The notes below the pieces were generated by a model. The model was not told the origin of the DNA and made no database searches. It saw only the letters and a program-made list of their open reading frames with translations. The translations under genes and the position numbers were made by a program. This document shows positions 15,354 through 23,023 of a stretch of 40,404 bases of DNA, piece by piece (positions within the stretch are counted from its first letter, which is position 1; the number at the start of each line of letters is the position of its first letter). The DNA comes from Candidatus Nomurabacteria bacterium (GTDB lineage: Bacteria; Patescibacteriota; Minisyncoccia; Phycocordibacterales; UBA9973), in assembly GCA_026395915.1 (NCBI GenBank), contig JAPLXU010000019.1:1-40404 (forward strand), in the 5' to 3' direction.

Positions 15354-15507
15354 AAAAAATCTCCTTTCGGGAGAGTTCTTCTTAGGACTATTTCTGATGT
15401 ATTACCATAGCTTTTAGCTAGGTGGGTGTTAGACACGAGAAACCAAGGTTAAACGTGATCGAAACTCCCATAAATTATTGTCTAGGTAATAACCGGAAAT
15501 AACCCTA
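15354..15507 (-). ncRNA. Candidate ~154-nt structured small RNA
   Basis: A free-standing transcription unit in a 290-bp non-coding gap. The promoter is at 15514-15541 and the terminator stem TCTCC-CGAAA-GGAGA (15360-15374) is followed by TTTTTT. The two ends pair: TAGG/CCTA, an internal loop, TATTTC/GAAATA, then TATTACC/GGTAATA, making a long rod with a central bubble and inner stem-loops. The shape is reminiscent of 6S RNA, but I see no diagnostic 6S sequence, and no SRP or RNase P core. Confidence 0.5.
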
Positions 15508-15513
15508 CTTAAA

Positions 15514-15541
15514 ATTATATGCTCTTAAAAAATTCTGGCAA
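15514..15541 (-). promoter_or_regulatory. Promoter of the candidate small RNA
   Basis: Minus strand: TTGCCA (15536-15541), 16-bp spacer, TATAAT (15514-15519). The predicted start is near 15507, exactly where the terminal stem TAGG begins. Confidence 0.6.
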
Positions 15542-15616
15542 CCATGTTTACAAAACAACACAACTTTTGTAGTATTTCAAATTAAATCTTTATCAAAAAT
15601 TCATGTTTGGCTAAAG

Positions 15617-15635
15617 AAAACTGGTTCTAAACCAG
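15617..15635 (-). terminator. Terminator of the HAD-CYTH-kinase operon
   Basis: Stem CTGGT-TTAGA-ACCAG overlaps the stop codon of the HAD gene and is followed by TTTTCTTT on the minus strand. Confidence 0.7.
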
Positions 15636-16220
15636 ATACTGTTTCGTTTTTTTCTCAAAATTTTCGAAAGACGTGTAGAGTTCGGCATTAAAACCAAAAT
15701 CTTTTGCTCCTTTTACATTTTCAGCTTTGTCATCCCAAAATAATATTTCTTCTTTTTTGACATCTTTTAAATCCTTAAATATTTTCGAGAAAAATTCTCT
15801 ACTAGGTTTTTTGTGACCTAAATGCGCTGAACAATAAGTCCTGTCAAATATTTTTGCAAAATCCATTTTGTCTAACATATAAGCAAAACGGTTTTTTTCT
15901 TGATTTGTCGCAAGGAAACACTGGATTCCTTTCTTTTTAAGACCTTCGATGTATGAAACCATTTTTTTATCTATCTTATGATCTCGTGTAAACCAATATC
16001 CCAACATTGCATCCATCCCCTTATTCCAACCCCAGGCATTTAAATATTGAGGAAAAATTTCTCTCAATTCAGCTCTGCCTGCCACACATTCCTGCAAGGG
16101 TCCCGTAAAAAACGGAAGCATTTTTTTCATAGAAAATCCATAGTCTCTCTCTAAAGCAATGCTGAGTGGTTCTTGATGCGTTATCAAACCAACCCCATCA
16201 AAAATAATTACTTTAATCAT
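15627..16220 (-). CDS. HAD-superfamily hydrolase
   Basis: 197 aa. A helical cap (about 20-90) interrupts the HAD core. Motif I is IIFDGVG with the nucleophile Asp8, but the usual second Asp two residues on is Val. Motif II is LATNQ, motif III the Lys of GHKKPSREFF, motif IV FWDDKAENV. Most HADs of this type are small-molecule phosphatases; loss of the general acid/base Asp makes phosphatase activity doubtful. It is last in an operon after the CYTH gene (5-bp gap), whose product also handles phosphoesters. Confidence 0.8.
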   Translation of the reverse strand: MIKVIIFDGVGLITHQEPLSIALERDYGFSMKKMLPFFTGPLQECVAGRAELREIFPQYLNAWGWNKGMDAMLGYWFTRDHKIDKKMVSYIEGLKKKGIQCFLATNQEKNRFAYMLDKMDFAKIFDRTYCSAHLGHKKPSREFFSKIFKDLKDVKKEEILFWDDKAENVKGAKDFGFNAELYTSFENFEKKTKQYLV

Positions 16221-16225
16221 AAAAT

Positions 16226-16780
16226 TTATTTCTTATTTAACTTGTGCCAGAGCATAATATCATATTTCCCATTAACCAAAAGGTCTTCTTTTGCTACACC
16301 AAGCATTTCCAAGAAATCGCACAATTCTTTTTGGATATTTTTTCTCACTTCGCAATCTTTGTGTTTGACAATTTTTTCCACTTCAATAAATTCTCCCAAT
16401 TCTTTCACTTCGTCAAGCACAATTTCAATGTCTTTTAAATTTGTTTTAATTCTTTTTTTGTCAACCGTGGGAAGATTGTCCCATTTCATGAGTTCAAATA
16501 TCTCAATCATCATCTTTCCATCTTTTATTTCCATTTCTCTCTCAATACAATCTTGATGGCCGGTTTGCGGGATTTTTAAGGTAAAAAAATATTTGTCATT
16601 TGTTTTTCGCACTCGCAAAACACTCGTGCCCATGGGTAATAAAGGATAAGGCGTTCCTCTTGGCGCAAAAATAGTATCAACTTGATGGAGTTCTTTCCCA
16701 AATTTACACCCAAAACTTTTCAGTCTTTTTATAACTTCTTTTCTGTTACGTAAGTGAGCTTTCACTTCTACTTCATACAT
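16226..16780 (-). CDS. CYTH-domain protein (CyaB/ThTPase-like), second copy
   Basis: 184 aa. The ExExK motif is at residues 3-7 (EVEVK). Other tunnel strands include TSVLRVRKT, YFFTLKIP, EREMEI, IVLDEVKELGEFIEVE and a C-terminal helix. Likely a triphosphate hydrolase or class IV cyclase; the substrate is not deducible. It lies between an adenylate-kinase-like gene (12-bp gap) and a HAD gene (5-bp gap), suggesting a nucleotide/phosphate module. A TAGTAT 6 nt before the ATG could add an internal leaderless promoter. Confidence 0.8.
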   Translation of the reverse strand: MYEVEVKAHLRNRKEVIKRLKSFGCKFGKELHQVDTIFAPRGTPYPLLPMGTSVLRVRKTNDKYFFTLKIPQTGHQDCIEREMEIKDGKMMIEIFELMKWDNLPTVDKKRIKTNLKDIEIVLDEVKELGEFIEVEKIVKHKDCEVRKNIQKELCDFLEMLGVAKEDLLVNGKYDIMLWHKLNKK

Positions 16781-16792
16781 ACCACAATACTA

Positions 16793-17875
16793 CTAGAGGT
16801 TCAAGGCTTTAACAAGTTGCTTTATGAGTCCAACTACTACTGGAGGAGCTAGCAAACTATAAGAATCAAGACCTTCATCATCTTTGACAACCCAAGGCTC
16901 TTCGTTGATGGTTACCTTGCCTGTTTTTTTATCATGTTTGAACACATATTTCGGCGTTATTTCATATTCATCAACAATTCCGTCTTTTATACTATCTACA
17001 GGCACAGCATTTCTGAGAAGAATTTTAGGAATTCCATGAAGGGACATTACTTTCTTAATTAATTTTTCGTCCAATTCTAAGCGATCGCTGATACTCTCAA
17101 TGCCAGCATTGTCTCCTTCTTTGCCAACCATCCTAGCACCATTGCATTCTGGATTGTCGCATTTTAGGAAAAACTTTCCAGTTTTCTCATCATAACCAGC
17201 TTCTTTGGTAGGGAAAGTCGTTAAATTTCTCGGTGCTTGACATATAGGACAAACTACACGATTGCGCATACGTTCATCAATAACAGAAAGAGGAATATTG
17301 ATAGCCACAAAAATATCCGGATCAAGGCGATAATTCACCAAATCTCTGAAATATAGCGAATATTGAACTTGATCCAAATCGCGAGGGAAACCATCTAGAA
17401 AAACAACCTTGCGGTCCAATTTGTCAATTTCTCTTTTAACAAGCGCAAGAATAAATTCGGTCGGTAAAAGAACTTTTTGGTTCTTTCCAATCAAGGCATC
17501 TATCGCTTCATCAATAGAAATATAACCGCGATAATGTTGTTCTAAATATTCAGTGATTATTTTTCGTTCTTTCGGATCTTCAATAATTTTATGCGTCTCG
17601 CGAACTAAATCCCCTACGGAAATATGCCCGATTTTATCCGCACCAAAAATTTCTGCCATTAGTTTAGTATAAGTCCCCTTACCCGAATTTTTTTTGCCTA
17701 AAAGATAAGCAATAAAGGTGTGTTCTTTAAGATATTCTTTGAGTTTAGCTATTTCCGGACCAACTTTCGCCTCAAAATATTCCTTACGACTATTTCTGTC
17801 GTTAAGGTTAAATTTCTTGATAACTTTGGGCATTTTAGTTTTTAAAACTGGAAAATGAGTTAATGGTCCTTTCAT
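16793..17875 (-). CDS. Adenylate-kinase-like P-loop protein with zinc LID and long extensions
   Basis: 360 aa from the ATG at 17875, far longer than the usual ~215. After a ~45-residue N-terminal extension comes the P-loop GKKNSGKGTY, the AMP-site DGFPRDLDQ and a LID with VCPIC...CDNPEC, a four-Cys zinc site. A C-terminal extension of ~60 residues ends hydrophobic (SLLAPPVVVGLIKQL). NMP kinases move phosphate from ATP to (d)NMP; whether this one uses AMP is unknown, because a standard-size adk lies at 23709. A TTG further upstream (17905) is rejected because it lies in a leader hairpin. First gene of the kinase-CYTH-HAD operon. Confidence 0.8.
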   Translation of the reverse strand: MKGPLTHFPVLKTKMPKVIKKFNLNDRNSRKEYFEAKVGPEIAKLKEYLKEHTFIAYLLGKKNSGKGTYTKLMAEIFGADKIGHISVGDLVRETHKIIEDPKERKIITEYLEQHYRGYISIDEAIDALIGKNQKVLLPTEFILALVKREIDKLDRKVVFLDGFPRDLDQVQYSLYFRDLVNYRLDPDIFVAINIPLSVIDERMRNRVVCPICQAPRNLTTFPTKEAGYDEKTGKFFLKCDNPECNGARMVGKEGDNAGIESISDRLELDEKLIKKVMSLHGIPKILLRNAVPVDSIKDGIVDEYEITPKYVFKHDKKTGKVTINEEPWVVKDDEGLDSYSLLAPPVVVGLIKQLVKALNL

Positions 17876-17885
17876 AATATTTAAT

Positions 17886-17904
17886 AAAAAAATGGCTTTC
17901 GCCA
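17886..17904 (-). promoter_or_regulatory. Terminator-like leader hairpin before the kinase gene
   Basis: TGGC-GAAA-GCCA followed by seven T's on the minus strand, lying between the promoter (17922-17949) and the ATG at 17875. It may act as an attenuator or as a 5' mRNA stabiliser. Confidence 0.5.
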
Positions 17905-17921
17905 AAAATAATAATAATCCT

Positions 17922-17949
17922 ATTCTAGCAGAAAAAAAAAATTTTGCAA
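17922..17949 (-). promoter_or_regulatory. Promoter of the kinase-CYTH-HAD operon
   Basis: Minus strand: TTGCAA (17944-17949), 16-bp spacer, TAGAAT with an extended TGC (17922-17927). Predicted start near 17915. Confidence 0.55.
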
Positions 17950-17961
17950 AATTTTAATACA

Positions 17962-18077
17962 ACCTCATCCCCTGCCTTCCCCTGAAAGGGGAAGGGGTTA
18001 AATTCCTCCTCTCCTTCCAGGAGAGGATTTGAGGTGAGGTTTCTCCCTCTCCTTAGAGGAGAGGGTCGGGATGAGGT
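17962..18077. repeat. Nested palindromes upstream of the DUF559 gene (family b)
   Basis: The outer arms ACCTCATCCC (17962-17971) and GGGATGAGGT (18068-18077) are perfect complements. Inside are three hairpins: CTTCCCCT-GAA-AGGGGAAG, CTCTCCT-TCC-AGGAGAG and CCTCTCC-TTAGA-GGAGAGG. The DUF559 -10 box (18079-18084) starts immediately after. Confidence 0.9.
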
Positions 18078-18090
18078 GTATAATTGTACT

Positions 18091-18480
18091 ATGCGAAGAA
18101 TAGTAAACAACTTTTTAAGAAAAGAGGTCAGAAAAGAATTACGAAAAAATCAAACTCCGCAAGAAATAATCTTGTGGTCAAAAATTCGCAATAATCAAAC
18201 AAAACAAAAATGGAAGAGACAGGTCAGTATTGGTCCATATATTGCTGATTTTTATTGTTCAAAAAAACTTTTGGTTATCGAAATAGATGGCTCTCAGCAT
18301 TTGGACAACAAAAAATACGACAAGGAAAGGGGAAAATATTTTTTGAACCTTGGCATTCAGACCATAAGATTTTGGAATAACGAAATAAATACAAATATAG
18401 ACGGAGTAGTAAAAATAATTACGGAAAAATTGGAATTACAACCTCACCCTAGCCCTCTCCTGAAAGGAGAAGGGAAATAA
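18091..18480 (+). CDS. DUF559 (VSR-like) endonuclease-domain protein
   Basis: 129 aa. It has the DUF559/PD-(D/E)xK-like pattern LWSKIRNN, KWKRQVSIGPYIADFYC, LLVIEIDGSQH and IQTIRFWNNEI, with catalytic-type acids in ADFYC and EIDG. The fold is that of Vsr-type mismatch nucleases and homing-like nucleases; the activity is unproven. The last ~13 residues (QPHPSPLLKGEGK) are translated from the flanking palindrome. TATAAT (18079-18084) ends 6 nt before the ATG, predicting a leaderless mRNA starting at the edge of the upstream palindrome. An earlier start at 18034 is rejected because it lies inside the repeat. It is opposite in strand to both neighbours, fitting an inserted unit. Confidence 0.8.
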   Translation: MRRIVNNFLRKEVRKELRKNQTPQEIILWSKIRNNQTKQKWKRQVSIGPYIADFYCSKKLLVIEIDGSQHLDNKKYDKERGKYFLNLGIQTIRFWNNEINTNIDGVVKIITEKLELQPHPSPLLKGEGK

Positions 18481-18562
18481 ACTCAAAATTCTTTGATCCC
18501 CCCTCCTCTCCTTTCAGGAGAGGATTTGAGGTGAGGTGTATTGGTATAGATCAGGATGAGGT
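18441..18562. repeat. Palindromes overlapping and following the DUF559 gene (family b)
   Basis: ACCTCACCC followed by CTCTCC-TGAA-GGAGAA (overlapping the end of the gene), then CTCTCC-TTTC-AGGAGAG, GAGGTGAGGTGTA and GGATGAGGT. The last motif runs into the stop codon of the ATPase gene at 18562. The GAGGT ends match those upstream of DUF559. Confidence 0.88.
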
Positions 18563-21330
18563 TATTCCATCGTCTTATACCTCCCCATAATTTCCGCTTC
18601 CACTTCTTCTCTATCTCTCCCGTATTTCACATATGAAAGCTCTTTCAAATTATCCACAATGTCCGAATTGCCCTTCTCTGGCGCGAGCGTTCTTAAATTG
18701 AAAGGTTTAACCGGCTGGCCGGCTACCAACATATTCATGTAAGCGTTGTAATTATCTAGTTTGGTAATGTCTTGCGCTGTAAATTGAGGTTTGAATTTCG
18801 GTTCCAAAAATGTCGCGTCCTCGGTACCGACACGAAAGACCGCCATCGAGCCGACGTTGCCAAATACTGCATTTTTAATTTTGTCTTCGAGCTGAGTGAT
18901 GTATTGATGCGCGATGTTGAGCGACAGGCGGTATTTTCTCGCTTCGGACAAAATGGAAGCGATGGAATCCGTCGTCACGTTTTGGAACTCATCGATATAA
19001 AGATAAAAATCATTCATCGGTTTGCCGAACATATCTACCCGTGACAGTGCCGCCATTTGAATCTTGCCCACCAAGACAAGTCCGATCAAGTTCGCATTGA
19101 TATCGCCGAGCCTGCCTTTTGAAAGGTTGACTAAAAGGATTTTTTTCTCGTCCATGATTTTTCTGAAATTGAAAACAGAATTTTGCTGAAGCACAACTGG
19201 GCGCATAATGTCGTTGCTGATGAAGTTGTCAAATTTGGAAGAAATATATGGCACAAAGTTAGCTAGAGACTGGTCCCCTGTCGTCTGTTCCGCCGAAATC
19301 CAAAACTGCTTGATGATTGGATTCTTACATTTTGCGAGCTTCATATCGCGGAATTCTTTATCTGCCAAGACTCTCGTGATCTCGAGCAAGGTCGAGCCTG
19401 ATTCCGGATCTTCCATCACCAGAAAAGCGCTATTTCTGAAATATTGCTCGAACATAGCCCCGCCTCCGACCTTCATATCGAAAAGTTTGTTGAAAATTCC
19501 CATCAGTTCGTTCACAACGAAAGTTTTCTGCTCTGGATATTTGGTATCGTACTCTAGCATGTTGAGTCCCATAGGACGTGGAGTATAAGCCGGATCAAAA
19601 TAGATAACATCGTCAATGCGTTCCTTTGGAATGCGAGATAATATGGTCTGGATATCTGTTCCATGTGGATCAATATAACAACAGCCGTCGCCATTTCTGA
19701 TATCTTGCGTAATCATATTCAGCATAATGTTTGTCTTTCCTGTACCAGTCTGACCGATTACATAAAAATGCCTCATTCTGTCTTCTCTTGCCAAATGAAT
19801 TTCTGTGTCTTTGCCTCGATAGCTGTTCACTCCCAAAATCACACCTTCGTTTTTCAATTCCAAAGGCGCTGGCGCGATACCTGCTCTCGCCTCTTTTAAT
19901 TGTGGCTGGCTTCCTATGCCAACGGGGAAATGGAACACCGAAGCGAGTTCTTTTAAATTAAGTGGCATAACTTTCTCTTTCGAAAAAGAGCGATACGAAA
20001 AATCATGGAAAAGTTGTTTCAAATCGCTACCATGCGCTTCTTCAAAGACAAATGAATTGCTAGCCGCCTCGGTAAACTGGTTGAAGGAAGATTCTATTTC
20101 TTGCAAGATGGCTTCCGCGCGTTCTTTATTCTCGCCGGAGGCTATGACACGGATGTTAGCTTTCATTATAGAACCTTTTATCTTGTTGCCTATTTTTTCC
20201 ACCGCACCTTCGTCCACTGCGCGCCTGCCTTTCATGTATTTTTCTTTGCCATCATCTTCAGTTTTCGCTTTATGCCCAAACAAAAGATCCTTGCCGGCTT
20301 TCAAAAAAGCCTTATTGAACTTATAGAAATTATCCGCCGCATGTTTGACAGAAATGCCGTCTTTCACATCGTCCAAAATCATATGGAACTCATTTATAAA
20401 TTTGTCTCCGGCGGGCGCCACCACGAGCTGAATTGCCGCGCCTTCACCTTTGGTCTTCAGCTTGGAAAATACGTTCAGAATCATGTTCATCGGATCATGC
20501 TCTATGTTGTCATAAGTCTTGATTGGCATCACTCCGCGCTCAGAGAGCGACGCATAGGCTCCGACGGACGCGCCATCAACATTGAAGACATTATAGTCGT
20601 CTGAAACTTCGTGAATTTTCGCATCGTGATAAAACGCCAAGATCTGTTTTTCAAAAAGTGATAAAAATTTATTTGGAATTCCGGCATAGACCACTACTTC
20701 GTCGCTCTCGTTGCTAAGAGCTACTTCAAGCGTAAAATAAATTTCTTTCTCGTTTTTTTTATCTACCGAAATAGATTGCATGCCGGCATAAAACTGCTCC
20801 ATTGCGCCGATAAATTCTTTGAAACCTTTTGACTTGTCAGTTTCTTCGACAGGTGGCGGAAGAGTGATTTCAAAAAGCGTCATATTAAGAGACTTGTACA
20901 AAGGCGTACCTTCTTTCAAATCAAGTACAGCTTGCCCCGTTTTCAAATATTGAATGAGAAGTCTGTGAAAATCATTGTCAACGTGCGGATTGCCCATAGC
21001 TTCCACCACAGAAAGCGCGTTTCTGATTCCTTTAGTGATGACGATTCCCAAAAGTTCTTCCATTACGCTATCATGCGGTTCGGGACGAAGAGCGAGGACT
21101 ATGCCTTCCGTTTCTTTTTCTTTTATGAGATTGCTCTTGTGCAACAAATCTTCTGCTGGTATATTTTTGTAAGTTCCTAAAACTTCCTTTGCCGCATCTT
21201 CATTCGCATTTTCAAAACGCCCTATTTTTATGAGTTCTTCTTCGCGTTTAGCAACATGAGCGCGCAAATAATCAAGCTCCTCTTCTGGAGTCTTGAATTT
21301 CGGCATTTCCTTAAAGAAGGATTTTTCCAT
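18562..21330 (-). CDS. VirD4/TraG-like type IV secretion or DNA-transfer ATPase
   Basis: 922 aa. A long N-terminal region (about 1-480), widespread in CPR, has no motif I recognise. The ATPase domain has Walker A GQTGTGKT (about 530), CCYIDPHGTD, then Walker B LYIDEFQNV (about 775), SEARKYRLSLNIAHQY and FRVGTEDA. This matches coupling-protein/HerA-type motors that pump DNA or protein. No hydrophobic anchor is obvious, so it may act with separate membrane partners not in this window. TATAAT on minus (21338-21343) ends 7 nt before the ATG. Its stop codon touches a family-b palindrome. Confidence 0.85.
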   Translation of the reverse strand: MEKSFFKEMPKFKTPEEELDYLRAHVAKREEELIKIGRFENANEDAAKEVLGTYKNIPAEDLLHKSNLIKEKETEGIVLALRPEPHDSVMEELLGIVITKGIRNALSVVEAMGNPHVDNDFHRLLIQYLKTGQAVLDLKEGTPLYKSLNMTLFEITLPPPVEETDKSKGFKEFIGAMEQFYAGMQSISVDKKNEKEIYFTLEVALSNESDEVVVYAGIPNKFLSLFEKQILAFYHDAKIHEVSDDYNVFNVDGASVGAYASLSERGVMPIKTYDNIEHDPMNMILNVFSKLKTKGEGAAIQLVVAPAGDKFINEFHMILDDVKDGISVKHAADNFYKFNKAFLKAGKDLLFGHKAKTEDDGKEKYMKGRRAVDEGAVEKIGNKIKGSIMKANIRVIASGENKERAEAILQEIESSFNQFTEAASNSFVFEEAHGSDLKQLFHDFSYRSFSKEKVMPLNLKELASVFHFPVGIGSQPQLKEARAGIAPAPLELKNEGVILGVNSYRGKDTEIHLAREDRMRHFYVIGQTGTGKTNIMLNMITQDIRNGDGCCYIDPHGTDIQTILSRIPKERIDDVIYFDPAYTPRPMGLNMLEYDTKYPEQKTFVVNELMGIFNKLFDMKVGGGAMFEQYFRNSAFLVMEDPESGSTLLEITRVLADKEFRDMKLAKCKNPIIKQFWISAEQTTGDQSLANFVPYISSKFDNFISNDIMRPVVLQQNSVFNFRKIMDEKKILLVNLSKGRLGDINANLIGLVLVGKIQMAALSRVDMFGKPMNDFYLYIDEFQNVTTDSIASILSEARKYRLSLNIAHQYITQLEDKIKNAVFGNVGSMAVFRVGTEDATFLEPKFKPQFTAQDITKLDNYNAYMNMLVAGQPVKPFNLRTLAPEKGNSDIVDNLKELSYVKYGRDREEVEAEIMGRYKTME

Positions 21331-21365
21331 CCTCTCAATTATACAACAAAAGTAGAAAAAACTAA

Positions 21366-21391
21366 ATTGAGCAAGGACTCCCCTTGCTCAA
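21366..21391 (-). terminator. Second hairpin between the zinc-ribbon and ATPase genes
   Basis: A perfect 10-bp stem TTGAGCAAGG/CCTTGCTCAA with a short loop. On the minus strand it is followed by TTTAGTTTTTTC. It may back up the hairpin at 21412-21446. Confidence 0.6.
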
Positions 21392-21411
21392 TTCTTTATT
21401 TAGATATGAGA

Positions 21412-21446
21412 AAACCCGCCGCAACTTTTGGTCGCTAAGCGGGTTT
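21412..21446 (-). terminator. Terminator of the zinc-ribbon gene
   Basis: Stem AAACCCGC/GCGGGTTT with a further inner stem GCGAC/GTTGC. It begins 15 nt after the stop of the gene ending at 21461, with T's on the minus side. Confidence 0.65.
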
Positions 21447-21460
21447 CGTAGGGATCAACC

Positions 21461-21934
21461 CTACTCTTGATCTAGGTAACACAAACAATAGTCTGGGCTC
21501 TTTTTGCAGTGTGGACACGGATAGTCCATCTGCTCCAAGAACACGGACGTTTCCGTAATTTCCGGTTCTTCGTCAAACATTGCGTTTTGTCTGTTGATGA
21601 AAGTCGTGTCGTCTGTATCATCTTCACAAGAGCAGTCTGAGAACGGCTCCCCGCAATCAGGGCAACGTGATTTTTTCTCCTTCTTTTTCTGATAATCTGC
21701 ATCTGTACGCAGACGTTCAAGACGTTCCCTCTCACGCATCTCAGCTTTCTTTTTAGCTATCTGCTCATCCTCCTGACGCAATTCCTCGGCCGAAAGACCA
21801 GATGTCCACTGACGCTCCAGCCTCAACTGTTCCTCTTTAGGGAGGTTGCAATGGTGACGCCACCATCTTTCGGTTTGGTAATTTTCTACTGACTTTTTTA
21901 TTTTCTCAACGAACCATTTTACAATTTTGATCAT
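21461..21934 (-). CDS. Double zinc-ribbon protein, function unknown
   Basis: 157 aa from the ATG at 21934. An amphipathic N-terminal helix and a long Glu/Arg coiled-coil (about 50-100) precede two zinc-binding motifs: CPDCGEPFSDCSC (about 112) and CPHCKKSPDYCLC (near the C-terminus), separated by an acidic stretch. The CxxC-x5-CxC pattern resembles the knuckles in the MazG-like protein at 5568. AAAGGA 5 nt before the ATG is a good SD. The promoter (22100-22128) is consensus, with a ~159-nt structured leader. I do not recognise the family; the frame is supported by its expression signals. Confidence 0.6.
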   Translation of the reverse strand: MIKIVKWFVEKIKKSVENYQTERWWRHHCNLPKEEQLRLERQWTSGLSAEELRQEDEQIAKKKAEMRERERLERLRTDADYQKKKEKKSRCPDCGEPFSDCSCEDDTDDTTFINRQNAMFDEEPEITETSVFLEQMDYPCPHCKKSPDYCLCYLDQE

Positions 21935-22099
21935 AGTATTCCTTTCTTTACCGACAGACATTGCCGATAAATCAAGAATACTCACCCTTTCTTGCACCCT
22001 TGTGGGGTGTGGGAGGATGCTAGCTCGATTGCCGCCGTACCCAGTAATGGCAACTTTTCCTTCTTATCCAAGAAGTATGCTAGATATACCCTACTTGCT

Positions 22100-22128
22100 A
22101 GTATATACCTTTTTTACAGCTTTGTCAA
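22100..22128 (-). promoter_or_regulatory. Strong promoter with a long leader for the zinc-ribbon gene
   Basis: Minus strand: TTGACA (22123-22128), 17-bp spacer, TATACT (22100-22105), overlapping the 3' end of map. The leader from about 22093 to 21935 has possible stems TTGCC/GGCAA and CACCC-CACAA-GGGTG. I could not assign it to a known riboswitch. Confidence 0.7.
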
Positions 22129-22896
22129 GACTTCTGCTTCCTCTTCGGTAATTAAAATCGTATGTTCAAAATGCGCGCTTGGTTTATTGTCTGCCGTACG
22201 GAAAGTCCAATCGTCATCGTCTATGGTCACATTTTTCGTGCCAGCGTTTATCATCGGCTCAAGAGCGACAACCATACCGGGAACTAATTTCTCTCCTTTC
22301 CCTTTTTTCCCAAAATTCGGTATAAATGGATCTTCGTGAATAGCTCGGCCGACGCCGTGCCCAGCGAGAATTTCCACAATGCCATATTTTCCTTGTGAAT
22401 GAACAAAATTTTCCATGGCATAACCAATATCTCCAACCGTATTGCCAGCCTGCGCTGCATCAATACCCACTTGTAACGCTTTTTCTGTAACTTCCAAAAG
22501 TTTTTGATTGGCTACGTTTATTTTACCCTCCGGCACAGCAACAAGAACAGTCAGCGCCATGTCCGTAAAGAGACCCCTATGTTTAAGACCCAAATCAAGA
22601 GAAACGATATCACCTTCCTTTAATATCCGCGTAGAGCTCGGAATGCCGTGTACAACTTCATCATTTACAGAAACACACAGCGACGCCGGAAAAGGAGTTT
22701 TTGCGCCAGCTGGGCGATAATTTAAAAAAGCCGGCTCGTCACCCATTTCTCTGATCAATTTGAGAGCATAGCTATCTAAATCTTTTGTGGAAACACCCGG
22801 AGCAACTTTTCCTTTCAACTTAAAAAGCACAGTTGCTAAATGTTTGCCCCCCTCTCGTAGTATTTCTATTTCTTCTTTTGTTTTGATAATAATCAT
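22114..22896 (-). CDS. map: Methionine aminopeptidase type I
   Basis: 260 aa. The five metal ligands and the substrate His are visible in SLDLG, FTDMAL, GHGVGRAIHEDP, EPMI and FEHTILI. VHGIPSS carries the conserved His. It removes the initiator Met from nascent proteins. It is a standard type I enzyme without the N-terminal SH3 extension. Its usual neighbours (secY, adk) are nearby on the same strand, as in the classic spc/alpha junction, but a structured repeat and a pyrH-like gene intervene. Confidence 0.97.
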   Translation of the reverse strand: MIIIKTKEEIEILREGGKHLATVLFKLKGKVAPGVSTKDLDSYALKLIREMGDEPAFLNYRPAGAKTPFPASLCVSVNDEVVHGIPSSTRILKEGDIVSLDLGLKHRGLFTDMALTVLVAVPEGKINVANQKLLEVTEKALQVGIDAAQAGNTVGDIGYAMENFVHSQGKYGIVEILAGHGVGRAIHEDPFIPNFGKKGKGEKLVPGMVVALEPMINAGTKNVTIDDDDWTFRTADNKPSAHFEHTILITEEEAEVLTKL

Positions 22897-22916
22897 AAAT
22901 TTTGTGGAACTTTATA

Positions 22917-23014
22917 AAATAAACTTTTGAAGGGGTTTCGAGGCTGACGAGCCGAGAACTTCAGGATTTTTTAAGCTTCAAAAAATCTGTACCGGAAAAA
23001 GTTTGATTTTAAAA
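22917..23014 (+). repeat. ~96-bp structured repeat, copy C (family a)
   Basis: Matches the reverse complement of copy A base for base as far as I can align by eye, including the AT-rich ends. It fills the gap between map and the UMP-kinase gene. Confidence 0.9.
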
Positions 23015-23023
23015 AGTTCTCCA

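Noticed and set aside
15354-15507. SRP RNA or RNase P RNA
   Set aside because: No conserved SRP apical motif or RNase P core could be found; a 6S identity is possible but not shown.
18034-18090. Earlier start of the DUF559 frame
   Set aside because: The extra codons lie in the palindromic repeat and upstream of the -10 box at 18079-18084.
17962-18562. CRISPR array
   Set aside because: The repeats are palindromic but differ in sequence, lack regular spacing and unique spacers, and there are no cas genes.
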